From Gammaproteobacteria bacterium (GTDB lineage Bacteria > Pseudomonadota > Gammaproteobacteria > Pseudomonadales > Porticoccaceae): 64,000 bases of DNA. Made by a program: the position numbers and the translations under genes. The notes beneath the pieces are model-generated. The model saw only the letters and a list, made by a program, of their open reading frames with translations. It searched no databases and was not told the origin of the DNA. Below, one piece after another: positions 9,145-20,159 of this stretch. The stretch lies in the NCBI GenBank assembly GCA_018069465.1, contig JAGPUW010000002.1, positions 1-64,000 on the forward strand, given 5' to 3'. Each line of letters starts with the position of its first letter. The first letter of the stretch is position 1.

Positions 9145-10545
9145 TTGATGCCTGCCCTCAAACAACAGGTGACAGAAATGCTTCGACGGTTTTTCCCCAA
9201 GATGAAGGCGCGTGTAGGGAGCTGCGTGCTATTGGCGCTACTGGTTTTTTCCGCCCAGGTCATCAGTCAGCAGTCCGCTGAGGGTGGGGATGACAGTGTT
9301 CGTCAAACGAGTGCTAGTCAAACCTGGCGCAGTGTCGAGCAGTTAACCGACTGGGAGCGCCAGCGGGTCGATCTGCGCACCGAGACCCCGCGAAATAAGG
9401 ATATTCCCTACCTACCCGCCGAGCCTTACCCCTTTACCGCGCCCTTTACGGCGGAAGAAATGGGTTATCGCACCATGGACTTTACCCACACGGCGCGCTG
9501 GTCCCACGTTATGGCCGACGCCTTTGGCACCATCACCAAGGCGGGTTATCTGAGCCAGGGGGTGACCGTTGGCATGATCGACCAGATGCTCTCGCCGAAT
9601 GCCCAAAGCCAAATTTTCAAGCAGCCCGGTGAAGCCTATTCGCGGCATATGTATTACTACACCTACCCACCGAAAAATGATGGTGTGCAGGAAATGTGGA
9701 TCTTGCGCCGCAGTGGTTTAGAGGCCCCGGCGAAGCTCGATTACTTCGCCTACACGCCTTCTCTGCGTCGTGTCAGGCGCCAGCCCCCGCCACGTCGGGA
9801 GACCTCCTTCCCCGGCGTTGTGCAGTCCTTTGACGATATTCTCGGGGTCGAGTCCTGGGAGTTTGACTGGCGCTTGCTGGGTGCAGATGTTTTGCACGAG
9901 ACGGTTCGCTTCCCGAACAATCGTCCACAGATCACCCTCTCCTCAGCCAATGGCAAGTTTTACGACGTGGCGACGGACTCGATTAAATTAATGAAAGAGC
10001 GCTATCCCTTTTATCGCGAGGACGGTGGGGTCAATTGCTTCGTTATTGAATCGACGCCAAAGCGCGAGTGGCTGGCGGACTACGAGGTCAGCAAAATTAT
10101 TTATTGGCTTGACCAGTACTATTTTTATCCCCTCAGGATTGAGCGCTACGACGCCGAGGGCAAATTGAAAATGGTCGAGGTGCGCATTGCCGAAGAGGAG
10201 AATACCGCACTGCCCAACGGTCAGGGTTTTGCGAGTAGTCTGGTTGTCTATTTCGATGCACAGCTAGATTTAATCAGCTACAGCTTGCACGACGCCCACC
10301 TGATACGGGATTGGACAGAGCAAGATTTAGCCCAGTTTACCCCCGATTTTATGCGTCGGCGCTGGCTGAAATACCCGCAGAAAAGCCAGTCCATGGTCAG
10401 TGTGCCGGAGCAATTTTATCTGCGCCCCGATCTGTTGGAGGGGCGCTTCCCCGAGCAGCGTCCGGTGTCGGTCAGCCCTGCCATCGCCGCTCGTATCGAG
10501 GCTCAAAATAAGACCGGGCACTTAGTCTTTGATATTGACGAATAA
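9145..10545 (+). CDS. DUF1329 family protein
   Basis: 466 aa following DUF1302; LRRVRRQPPP, YYPLRIERYD and DAQLDLISYSLHDAHL type motifs. Confidence 0.8.
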   Translation: MMPALKQQVTEMLRRFFPKMKARVGSCVLLALLVFSAQVISQQSAEGGDDSVRQTSASQTWRSVEQLTDWERQRVDLRTETPRNKDIPYLPAEPYPFTAPFTAEEMGYRTMDFTHTARWSHVMADAFGTITKAGYLSQGVTVGMIDQMLSPNAQSQIFKQPGEAYSRHMYYYTYPPKNDGVQEMWILRRSGLEAPAKLDYFAYTPSLRRVRRQPPPRRETSFPGVVQSFDDILGVESWEFDWRLLGADVLHETVRFPNNRPQITLSSANGKFYDVATDSIKLMKERYPFYREDGGVNCFVIESTPKREWLADYEVSKIIYWLDQYYFYPLRIERYDAEGKLKMVEVRIAEEENTALPNGQGFASSLVVYFDAQLDLISYSLHDAHLIRDWTEQDLAQFTPDFMRRRWLKYPQKSQSMVSVPEQFYLRPDLLEGRFPEQRPVSVSPAIAARIEAQNKTGHLVFDIDE

Positions 10546-10657
10546 AAGGCGGGATAGGCGCCGAGCCTAAAGAGCCATCAATTGATGTCGGCTGAGCTGT
10601 AACTTTCACGATTCGTGCTAATGTAAACAGACAAGTGGCCGACAGTGACAGGTTTGT

Positions 10658-11557
10658 GTGATGACAAAGTTTTCTCGTGAAACAGCCAGTTTTATTGATG
10701 AGCTAGATGCCGCTGTAGAGGCCCACATGGACTGGACTCGCAGGGTATTGCGCTGTGCCGTATTGCGGGTCTCCCCGGGTGAGGATGTGCTAGCCCCTCT
10801 GGCTCATACCCTGTGTCGCTTTGGCCGCTGGTTTAGTGCCAATCAAGAGCGCTTCGCGCTTATTAACGCACAAAGTGCGGAGCGGCTAGAGCGGGTTCAT
10901 CAATCGATGCACAATGCTATTCGCTCTATTTGTGAAGATGTGCTGGCCAATCAGCCGGGCAAAACAGCCTCTCTCGATGCCTTTGAGCAGAGCCAGTCTG
11001 AACTGGTGGGTTTATTGGCCGATTTTAAAACCGATTTTTTGGCCACAGCGGTGCGCCAGGATCCTCTGACGGGCTTGCCCCTGCGCTACGGCATTGAGCA
11101 CGAATTCACGCAAATACAAAAAAGCTGTCAGCGTAGCGGCACTTTACTGTACGTGGTGATGATCGATATTGACCACTTTAAGCGAGTCAATGACAACTAC
11201 GGCCACCCGGTCGGCGACGTGGCTTTGCGCCACCTCGCCGACACCTTAAAAAATAGTGTGCGGGGCAATGAATCCCTGTATCGCTTTGGTGGGGAGGAGT
11301 TTCTCCTGCTGTTGCAGGCTGGCACCCCAGAGGGGGTTGTCGTCCCCGTGCAGCGTATTCTCGACGCGGTGCGCAATACGCCGGTGGTGATTGCCGATGT
11401 AGAGCCGCTGTATTTGACGGTGACGCTAGGAGTTGCCAAGGTTGCCCACGAAGAGACGATGAACAGTGCCGTGGAGCGTGCCGATAAGGCCCTTTATGAA
11501 GGCAAGGCCGCAGGGCGGGATCGCTATGTGCTGGCTGCTGACAAGGCTAATAAATAA
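10658..11557 (+). CDS. Diguanylate cyclase with N-terminal CZB-like zinc-sensing domain (DgcZ-like)
   Basis: GGEEF active site (YRFGGEEFLLL), DxDHFKRVND; N-terminal H..C..HxxxH pattern (EAHMDW / HTLCRFGRW / VHQSMH). Confidence 0.85.
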   Translation: MMTKFSRETASFIDELDAAVEAHMDWTRRVLRCAVLRVSPGEDVLAPLAHTLCRFGRWFSANQERFALINAQSAERLERVHQSMHNAIRSICEDVLANQPGKTASLDAFEQSQSELVGLLADFKTDFLATAVRQDPLTGLPLRYGIEHEFTQIQKSCQRSGTLLYVVMIDIDHFKRVNDNYGHPVGDVALRHLADTLKNSVRGNESLYRFGGEEFLLLLQAGTPEGVVVPVQRILDAVRNTPVVIADVEPLYLTVTLGVAKVAHEETMNSAVERADKALYEGKAAGRDRYVLAADKANK

Positions 11558-11650
11558 ACAGATTGGCAAATAGCGAGCTATCAGCGAAGTCGACAGGGAT
11601 AAGTATTCGTCTGATCTCATAAGCTCACGACAGAAGCCCATCACATAAGT

Positions 11651-11677
11651 AGCCCGCCCTATTGAGCGGGCTTTTTT
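11651..11677 (+). terminator. Rho-independent terminator
   Basis: AGCCCGC cctattga GCGGGCTTTTTT. Confidence 0.85.
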
Positions 11678-11747
11678 GCTAGCGTTATCACCAGCAAGAC
11701 CTCGATCCTATCGTTTGCCGGTTTGCCGGAGCGGCAGTTGCTGGGTT

Positions 11748-12596
11748 CTATACTGGTCGATCACCTTTCAGTGAAACCCGGTGCAGCAGCCGACGGTAGC
11801 CGTTGTAGTCATTAATCGGGTAGTGATGGCTTGAGCGGTTATCCCACAATACGACCATGCCGGGGCTCCAGCGCAGGCGGCATTGAAACTCGGGCTTGCG
11901 GGCGTGCATATACAGCTGATGCAGCAGGGGCTCGCTCTCCTCCTCCGAACAGTGCTCAAAACTCAAGGTGTGGGCCTCGTGAACGAAGAGGGTCTTTTCG
12001 CCAGTTTCGGGATGGGTGCGCACCACCGGGTGAATATTGGTAAACACTTCCGGGGCCGATGAATCACCACAGTCGGCCAGGCGGGGCATGCGGGTTTTGG
12101 ATACCGCCGCTTTGCCCGAGGTGAAGACCGCTTTGCGCCCATCAATCAGTTCTTTGATGCCCTGCTCCAGAGCTTCGTAGGCGGTTTGCATATTGCAGAA
12201 AATCGTGTCGCCGCCGACCGGGGGCAGCTCCAGTGCGTAGAGGCTGGCACCGGCTGCGGGGCTTTCTAAATAAGTGGTATCGGCGTGCCAGACACCGCCA
12301 AAGTTAATGGTTTCCTCCGGCAGCTTGAGCACCGGGGCGACCAGTGGGTTGCCTTCAATGCCGTTCAGGAAGGGGTATTTATTTACTTCGCCAAATTGAC
12401 GAGTAAAGGCCAGCTGCTGATCGGGGGTGAGTTTTTGGTCGAGAAAATAAATCATTTTTCGGTCGAGCCATACCTTGCGCAGTTCCGCCAGCGTGTCGGC
12501 GGGAATGGGCTGGGACAGGTCGAGGCCTTTTATCTCGCTACCGATAAAAGGCGTTAAGGGTTCAACTTCAAAATGCGTATTCATAAGGCTACTCAC
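11748..12596 (-). CDS. TauD/TfdA family Fe(II)/2-oxoglutarate dioxygenase
   Basis: WHADTTY metal motif, VVLWDNRSSHH C-terminal His motif. Confidence 0.88.
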   Translation of the reverse strand: MSSLMNTHFEVEPLTPFIGSEIKGLDLSQPIPADTLAELRKVWLDRKMIYFLDQKLTPDQQLAFTRQFGEVNKYPFLNGIEGNPLVAPVLKLPEETINFGGVWHADTTYLESPAAGASLYALELPPVGGDTIFCNMQTAYEALEQGIKELIDGRKAVFTSGKAAVSKTRMPRLADCGDSSAPEVFTNIHPVVRTHPETGEKTLFVHEAHTLSFEHCSEEESEPLLHQLYMHARKPEFQCRLRWSPGMVVLWDNRSSHHYPINDYNGYRRLLHRVSLKGDRPV

Positions 12597-12618
12597 TAGG
12601 ATTTGTTGATAACTCGCG

Positions 12619-13716
12619 TTACATCGCTTGCAGTTTTTCGATCACTCGGTCGCCAAAGGCATCGGTGCCAATGACCTTGTCATTTGTTGCACCTGCGGCT
12701 AGGTCGGGGGTGGTGTAACCGTCGGCAAACACACCCTGCATCGCCGCCCAGATATTTTTCGCTTCATCAGCCATGTCGAAGCTGTACTCCAGCATCATCG
12801 CCACCGAGCCAATCATCGAATAAGGGTTGGCAATATTTTGCCCGGCGATGTCGGGAGCGGAGCCGTGTGATGGCTCGTAATAGGCTTTGCCGTCGCCAAC
12901 ACAGGCCGATGGCATGAGGCCCAGTGAGCCGATCAAACCACCGCCCTGGTCACTGAGAATATCGCCAAACATGTTTTCCATCACCATCACATCGAACTGG
13001 CCGGGGTTGAGGCAAAGGTGGGTAGCGGCGGCATCGACTAACATATTCACCACAGTCACTTCGGGGTAATCGACCGCGACCTCGTCGAGCACTTCATTCC
13101 ACAGCACGCTCGATTTGAGAATATTGCTCTTGTGAATATTGTGCAGCACCTTTTTGCGTTTCATCGCTTGCTCAAAGGCTGTTTTCACTACCTGACGGAT
13201 TTGCACCTCGTCGTAGCGCAGGGTTTCCTCGGCGAAGCGCAGATTGTTCTCATCGATACCGAGTACCTTCTTGCCGAAGTAGAGCCCGCCGAGCAGCTCG
13301 CGGATCATCAGTATGTCGATGCCCTCGCCAATCACTTCTGCTTTTAAGGGCGAGAGGTGGGCCAGCGCCTTGGGCAGTGATACCGGGCGCAGGTTGGCGT
13401 AGGTGTTGTAGCGGGCGCGCAGTGGTAGCACGGCACCGCGCTCGGGCTGTAAATCGACGGGGATTTTCATCGCCTCGGCATGGGCCAAACCCACCGGGCC
13501 TTTTAAGATGGCATCGGCAGCGTCGCAAACCGCCTGTGTTTGTTCGGGAAAGGGATGGCCAAAGTCAAAATAGGCAGCGGCCCCAAAGGGCGATTCTGTC
13601 AGCTCGAAATGCACGCCCGTGCGCTGCTCAACCAGGGCGAGTACCTTGAGGGCCTCTTTCATGATTTCGGGGCCGATACCGTCTCCGGTGAGGATGGCGA
13701 CTTTATGTGTTGTCAT
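12619..13716 (-). CDS. Isocitrate/isopropylmalate dehydrogenase family protein (LeuB-like)
   Basis: GDGIGPEIM, RELLGGLYFG, YEPSHGSAPDIAGQNIANP; start set at MTTHKVAIL, not the 484-aa ORF start. Confidence 0.85.
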   Translation of the reverse strand: MTTHKVAILTGDGIGPEIMKEALKVLALVEQRTGVHFELTESPFGAAAYFDFGHPFPEQTQAVCDAADAILKGPVGLAHAEAMKIPVDLQPERGAVLPLRARYNTYANLRPVSLPKALAHLSPLKAEVIGEGIDILMIRELLGGLYFGKKVLGIDENNLRFAEETLRYDEVQIRQVVKTAFEQAMKRKKVLHNIHKSNILKSSVLWNEVLDEVAVDYPEVTVVNMLVDAAATHLCLNPGQFDVMVMENMFGDILSDQGGGLIGSLGLMPSACVGDGKAYYEPSHGSAPDIAGQNIANPYSMIGSVAMMLEYSFDMADEAKNIWAAMQGVFADGYTTPDLAAGATNDKVIGTDAFGDRVIEKLQAM

Positions 13717-13978
13717 AAGTGTTGTCATAAGTATTGTGGGCTGCACGTTACGAGTAGGCTGGCATTGTAGCGAATCGCCCGGACGCTCGACAATAAATGG
13801 CGAGGGCAGAGCCCGGGCGCAATGGCCGAGGTGCCTATGCAGTAAGCTGCCAGTCATGTAGTCTTTGTACTTCATTTTCAGTAGGCTTGGCTTTTCAGTA
13901 CGGCTGAGCCGCAGAAAAATAACAATGCCGAGCCAGCAGCAGATAGTACGCGAAGAGTCACTCCGGAGAGCTTGATCT

Positions 13979-15223
13979 ATGTCATCACCGACTTTGCAAT
14001 TTGATCCAACAGACAGAAAAGTGATTAATAATCCTTTTCCCATTCTCGCCCGTTTACAGCGGGAGGCGCCCATTCACTGGAGCGACACCGCCCGCTGCTG
14101 GATCGTTACCCGCTATGAAGATTGCAAATCGGTGCTGATGGACAAGCGCTTTTCTTCGGAGCGCATGAAGCCGTTTTTTGAATCCCTCGGCGCCGAGCAA
14201 CGGGCCAGGCTGGCCAACCTCGAAAGCTCGGTCGGCCTCTGGGCGGTATTTCTCGATCCGCCCGACCACACCCGCTTGCGACGCTTGCTAAACAGGGGCT
14301 TTACCTCGCGTGCAGTGAATGGCATGGCGCCGAGCATTGCTGAAATTGTTCACGAGTTGTTCGACGAGCTTGAGGGCAGGCGTGAAATCGATTTTATTCG
14401 CGATATTGCCTACCGCATTCCCGCTGCGGTGATTATGGAAATGATGGGCGCACCCCGCTCCGAAATTGAAAACTTCAAATTGTGGTCAGATGACATCGGG
14501 CTGTTTGTCGGCGGCTCGCGGGTCACCCCCGACAAATACACCCGCGCCGAAGCGGCCACGGCACAAATGAGCGATGCCTTCCGCGACTTGATTGCCGAGC
14601 GCCGGCGCAATCCCCGTGAAGATATGATCACCGATTTGATTCGCGCTGAAGACGAGGGCCAGGTACTGGGCGAAGAGGAGTTGATCGCGACCTGTATTTT
14701 GCTGCTGTTTGCCGGTCACGAAACCACCGGCAACCTGCTCGGCACCAGCATGTACTACTTTATGCGCCACCTCGACCAGTTTGAAGACCTGCGCTGCAAC
14801 CCCGAGCTGGCCGATAATGCGGTGGAAGAAGTACTGCGCCACGATGGCCCCAACGCGGCGGCGACCCGTGTTGCCGGTGAAGATATAGAGCTGGGCGGGC
14901 AGTTAATTCGCAAGGGTCAGCGCGTGTTTGCGATGCTCAATGCCGCTAATCGCGACCCCGCATTATTTACCGATCCCGATCAATTTAATATTCGGCGCCA
15001 GCCCAATGGCAGCGCGGCCATCGGCCAGTTTGCCTTTGGTCATGGCATTCACTTTTGCATCGGCGCACCGCTGGCGCGGCTGGAAGGGCGCATCGCCCTG
15101 CCGATCTTTGCCGATAGGATCCACAATCCGAAGTTGGTGGGTGGCGAACCCGACTGGATAGATAGCCTCAATTTTCGCGGCCTCACCGAGCTGCCCATGA
15201 GTTGTGAAATAAAGGGGCGCTAA
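13979..15223 (+). CDS. Cytochrome P450
   Basis: FAGHETTGN I-helix, ExxR-region, FAFGHGIHFCIGAPLAR heme-binding motif. Confidence 0.95.
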   Translation: MSSPTLQFDPTDRKVINNPFPILARLQREAPIHWSDTARCWIVTRYEDCKSVLMDKRFSSERMKPFFESLGAEQRARLANLESSVGLWAVFLDPPDHTRLRRLLNRGFTSRAVNGMAPSIAEIVHELFDELEGRREIDFIRDIAYRIPAAVIMEMMGAPRSEIENFKLWSDDIGLFVGGSRVTPDKYTRAEAATAQMSDAFRDLIAERRRNPREDMITDLIRAEDEGQVLGEEELIATCILLLFAGHETTGNLLGTSMYYFMRHLDQFEDLRCNPELADNAVEEVLRHDGPNAAATRVAGEDIELGGQLIRKGQRVFAMLNAANRDPALFTDPDQFNIRRQPNGSAAIGQFAFGHGIHFCIGAPLARLEGRIALPIFADRIHNPKLVGGEPDWIDSLNFRGLTELPMSCEIKGR

Positions 15224-15326
15224 CAATAAAGGCTTAGGCCGATGAGTGTTGGCCGGGTTTACAGCGTCGCCTTTGTCTGGCGCGCTGTTTTTACTGTGAG
15301 CAGATTAAGCGCCCGCAGTTGATCGC

Positions 15327-17348
<2,022 letters not shown>

Positions 17349-17583
17349 AGGAGAGTGCCTGCTGAGCGTGGTTCAAAGGGCGGCGCATTGTAGCAGCAGT
17401 CGCCAGCCGGGCCGAGACAAAGCGGCGACTGATTGAAGATTGGCAGTAGCTGGAGCAAGCTTCAATCGCCAGCGGGTGGGGCTAGTGGCGGGTATTCGTA
17501 ATGGCGTACTTCAGGGCGTAAATATTAGGGCCTACTGACAGCCGGGTTCGGAGCTACGGCAGCTGAGTCTCTAGTGCTAAGCG

Positions 17584-17844
17584 CTATGTGCTGTAGTGAT
17601 ACCGAAGTTGAGCTATCAATATCGCATCATTATGAAATTTATAAACGATACGATGCTCATCATTAATGCGACGAGACCAATAGCTAGCCAGTCCATGTTT
17701 CAGCGGCTCTGGCTTGCCAATACCTTCATAAGGTGAGCGAATAATATCTTTAATTAATGTATTTATTCTTTTAAGCATTTTTTTATCGGTTGTTTGCCAA
17801 TAAAGGTAATGATCCCAGGCAATAGAAGAGAAAGTTATCTTCAT
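17584..17844 (-). CDS. yoeB: Type II toxin YoeB
   Basis: 86 aa: AWDHYLYWQTTDKKMLKRIN...GIGKPEPLKHGLASYWSRRINDEHRIVYK; 4-nt overlap with antitoxin. Confidence 0.92.
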   Translation of the reverse strand: MKITFSSIAWDHYLYWQTTDKKMLKRINTLIKDIIRSPYEGIGKPEPLKHGLASYWSRRINDEHRIVYKFHNDAILIAQLRYHYST

Positions 17845-18092
17845 TCAATAAGGTCTCTTGCAATACCATTGCCTGCCTCAAGCTCCGCAATTGACTCCAG
17901 TAGCTGCCTTGCATTGGCTGGTGAGCGGAGTAAATAGGTGGTTTCCTCCATGGCCTGATAATCCTCTAGAGACATCATGACGACAGGACTCTCACTTTTG
18001 CGAGTTATTATTACCGGTGCGTGGTCTGCGCAAACCTTTTCCATAGTACTGGCAAGGTTTGCTCGGGCAGAGGTATAACTAATAGCGTCCAT
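17841..18092 (-). CDS. yefM: Type II antitoxin YefM
   Basis: 83 aa: MDAISYTSARANLASTMEKVCADHAPVIITRKSESPVVMMSLEDYQAMEETTYLLRSPANARQLL. Confidence 0.92.
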   Translation of the reverse strand: MDAISYTSARANLASTMEKVCADHAPVIITRKSESPVVMMSLEDYQAMEETTYLLRSPANARQLLESIAELEAGNGIARDLIE

Positions 18093-18106
18093 GTGAATTC
18101 TCCATT

Positions 18107-18131
18107 CTGTACCTGTACGTTAATCTGTACG
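18107..18131. promoter_or_regulatory. YefM-type operator (TGTAC repeats)
   Basis: TGTAC at 18108, 18114 and 18126 (the last two 12 bp apart) just upstream of yefM. Confidence 0.65.
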
Positions 18132-18435
18132 ATATTATGAGCGCGCATAACAAGACCGTCAAGCAGCTTGCTTTTCCGCTGTTTCGCGCTCCAAATTAAG
18201 CGCTTACGCAGGGGTTGAGAGTCGTTGAGCTAGGACGCCTATCTATAAACGCCTACGGTCTCCCTCGTGTGAGCAAGGTATTCGAGTGGGTGTCATGGTA
18301 GCAATCTTGCGATTACTTAAAGATTGGCCGTCGCATGAAACTGTCGGCCAAATGAAAATAAGCCCTCGTCTATGTGAAAGGCTATGTGAAAGTATCGGCC
18401 AATTTTATGCCGTGTTCTGTTAGACGATATTGCTG

Positions 18436-18820
18436 TCAACGGCTGCTGGGTTTACCGGGGATGGTCATTTCTATCAAGCCTGCTTGTAGTGCAGGTTTTA
18501 GATAACGTTCACGGAAGGACTCTCGGTCTTTGAGTGATAACCTGGTTTGCAGCGTACTTCTATTCAGCGGTTTGCCAGCTTTATACAGCGCCTTAATCAA
18601 TCGTTCGACTTGCGGGGTGACTTGCTGGCTGACCTGCAGGGTGGCACTCCGTCCAGCGCTTTCGATGGTCTCCAGAATCACACTCAACATAAATTCGATA
18701 AAAGGCGCAGAGTCGGTTTTTTTTGTGCTGAGATTGATCGCCTGGTAATACTCGCTTTGATGCGCATGCACCATGCTTTCTACCGGATGCTGCGCCCGCC
18801 GCCGGGTAGTTTTGTCAAAT
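18436..18820 (-). pseudogene. Fic-family C-terminal relic, chimeric
   Basis: PVESMVHAHQSEYYQAINLSTKKTDSAPFIEFML.. is the Fic C-terminal region without the HPFxxGNGR core; upstream DNA (cccggcggcggg) resembles the 3' end of the fic gene at 30420. Confidence 0.7.
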
Positions 18821-18916
18821 ACTAAGTATAAAGCTGTCTAGCAGTATTATTAGTGATACGATTAATAGCATTCCTAATCATACTATTATAAGTGTTGTTA
18901 ACTGGGGCGGTGAGCA

Positions 18917-19174
18917 ATGGGTAAGCTAACGGCGAATGAGCTTAAAACCAAAGGTGTGTCAGCCGTAGAGGCGCGCTTAAAAGTAGATGAAGAGGTGATT
19001 ATTACGGTGCGGGGGCAGGATCGCTACGTGGTAATGGATGTTGAGAAGTACGCCCGCCTGCGTGAGTGCGAGCTGAGTATTGCCTTGCAGGAAGCCAGGG
19101 CCGATGTCGATGCAGGCCGTTATGTCACCGAGAGCGTGGCTGAGCATATGCGGCGTGTGGCCGATGATCTATAG
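18917..19174 (+). CDS. Phd/YefM-like antitoxin
   Basis: 85 aa: ANELKTKGVSAVEARLKVDEEVIITVRGQDRYVVMDVEKYARLRE; overlaps following toxin ORF. Confidence 0.8.
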   Translation: MGKLTANELKTKGVSAVEARLKVDEEVIITVRGQDRYVVMDVEKYARLRECELSIALQEARADVDAGRYVTESVAEHMRRVADDL

Positions 19175-19439
19175 GCTGGTTTACCCCGAAAGTTATCTCA
19201 GGCGCGCAAAAAAGTTTTTAAAAAAGCACCCCGAGGTGTACGGCCAGTATCAAAAAACTCTGGAGCTGCTTGAACTTAACCCCCACCACCCATCGCTGCG
19301 CTTGCACGGTTTGCAGGGTCGGCTTAGCGGTTTGACTTCCGTTTCCATCAACATGCGTTATCGCATCGTGCTGGATATGATCCTGCGAGAAAATGACATT
19401 ATCCTTGTCGATATTGGTAACCATGACCACGTTTATTAG
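19164..19439 (+). CDS. RelE/ParE-family toxin
   Basis: 91 aa from internal ATG: MIYRLVYPESYLRRAKKFLKKHPEVYGQYQKTLELLELNPHHPSLRLHGLQGRLSGLTSVSINMRYRIVLD. Confidence 0.82.
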   Translation: MIYRLVYPESYLRRAKKFLKKHPEVYGQYQKTLELLELNPHHPSLRLHGLQGRLSGLTSVSINMRYRIVLDMILRENDIILVDIGNHDHVY

Positions 19440-19522
19440 TAGCCATGTTTATTTGCGATAGGGTGTAAGAGGCATGACTGAATAAAAAGCCGTCCCCTCA
19501 GTTTCTGTGAGTTACACGTGTA

Positions 19523-19683
19523 ATGGCAGCTCTAAGTAATCGAATGAGTTGGGTATGCGCCCGATGCAGGAGCGCGCCTATGAAAAACGTGGTGAGCAAT
19601 GTTTGCTGATTAAATCGCCCTCTGCCTCGGGTAAAAGCCGGGCGTTGAAGTTTATCGCCCTTGATAAACCACATAACAGAATT
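19523..19683 (+). pseudogene. DEAD/DEAH-type helicase N-terminal relic
   Basis: GMRPMQERAYEKRGEQCLLIKSPSASGKSRALKFIALDK (Walker A SASGKS) then truncation at the AGTTAGGACACCC repeat; apparent 5-nt insertion (cgaat) upstream breaks the frame. Confidence 0.65.
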
Positions 19684-19785
19684 AGTTAGGACACCCACCC
19701 AAAGCGATAACTAGGTCAGCCAGTTACGAACTATGACGCTAAAGTTTGTCTTCGCTATTCCTCCTCGCGTGCATAATTACTGCGC
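19684..19785 (+). repeat. 102-bp direct repeat, copy A
   Basis: 97/102 identical by eye to 30026-30127. Confidence 0.92.
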
Positions 19786-19925
19786 CCAATCATGACAACA
19801 TGGGCCAGTCGAACTTTATTTCGCCGTGCTTCTCGATTGATCGTGCTGGGAGATCGATCCAGGCGACGTGCTATTCGCCTGATGGGTGTAGATCAATCGA
19901 GACTGACCCCATCGATCGATAAATA
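19786..19925 (-). pseudogene. IS30-family transposase N-terminal HTH relic
   Basis: Minus frame reads RRIARRLDRSPSTINREARRNKVRLAHVVMIGRSNYAREEE*, IS30-type IARxLxRSPSTIxRE HTH. Confidence 0.65.
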
Positions 19926-20159
19926 GAGACATCACCAATGCGGCCCTTGTGAGCGGTGATGAAGTTTTCTGATTGCACAAAGAAACCGCCGGAGCCACAG
20001 CACCCGTAACATTCATTACTGGTGACAATGGCTGTAGGCCATGATTTATCTGCATTGTAGCCGCTTCCTAAGTTGTCCATATATGATGCCCTTTAGTGGT
20101 GACAAATAGGCAATTATGTCACCACTAATTTAACCAATAGTATTTTCCATTTGCTCAAT

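Noticed and set aside
12619-14073. 484-aa ORF start for the LeuB-like gene
   Set aside because: The first about 120 residues show no family similarity and overlap the divergent P450 gene; MTTHKVAILTGDGIGPEI at 13716 is the natural start.
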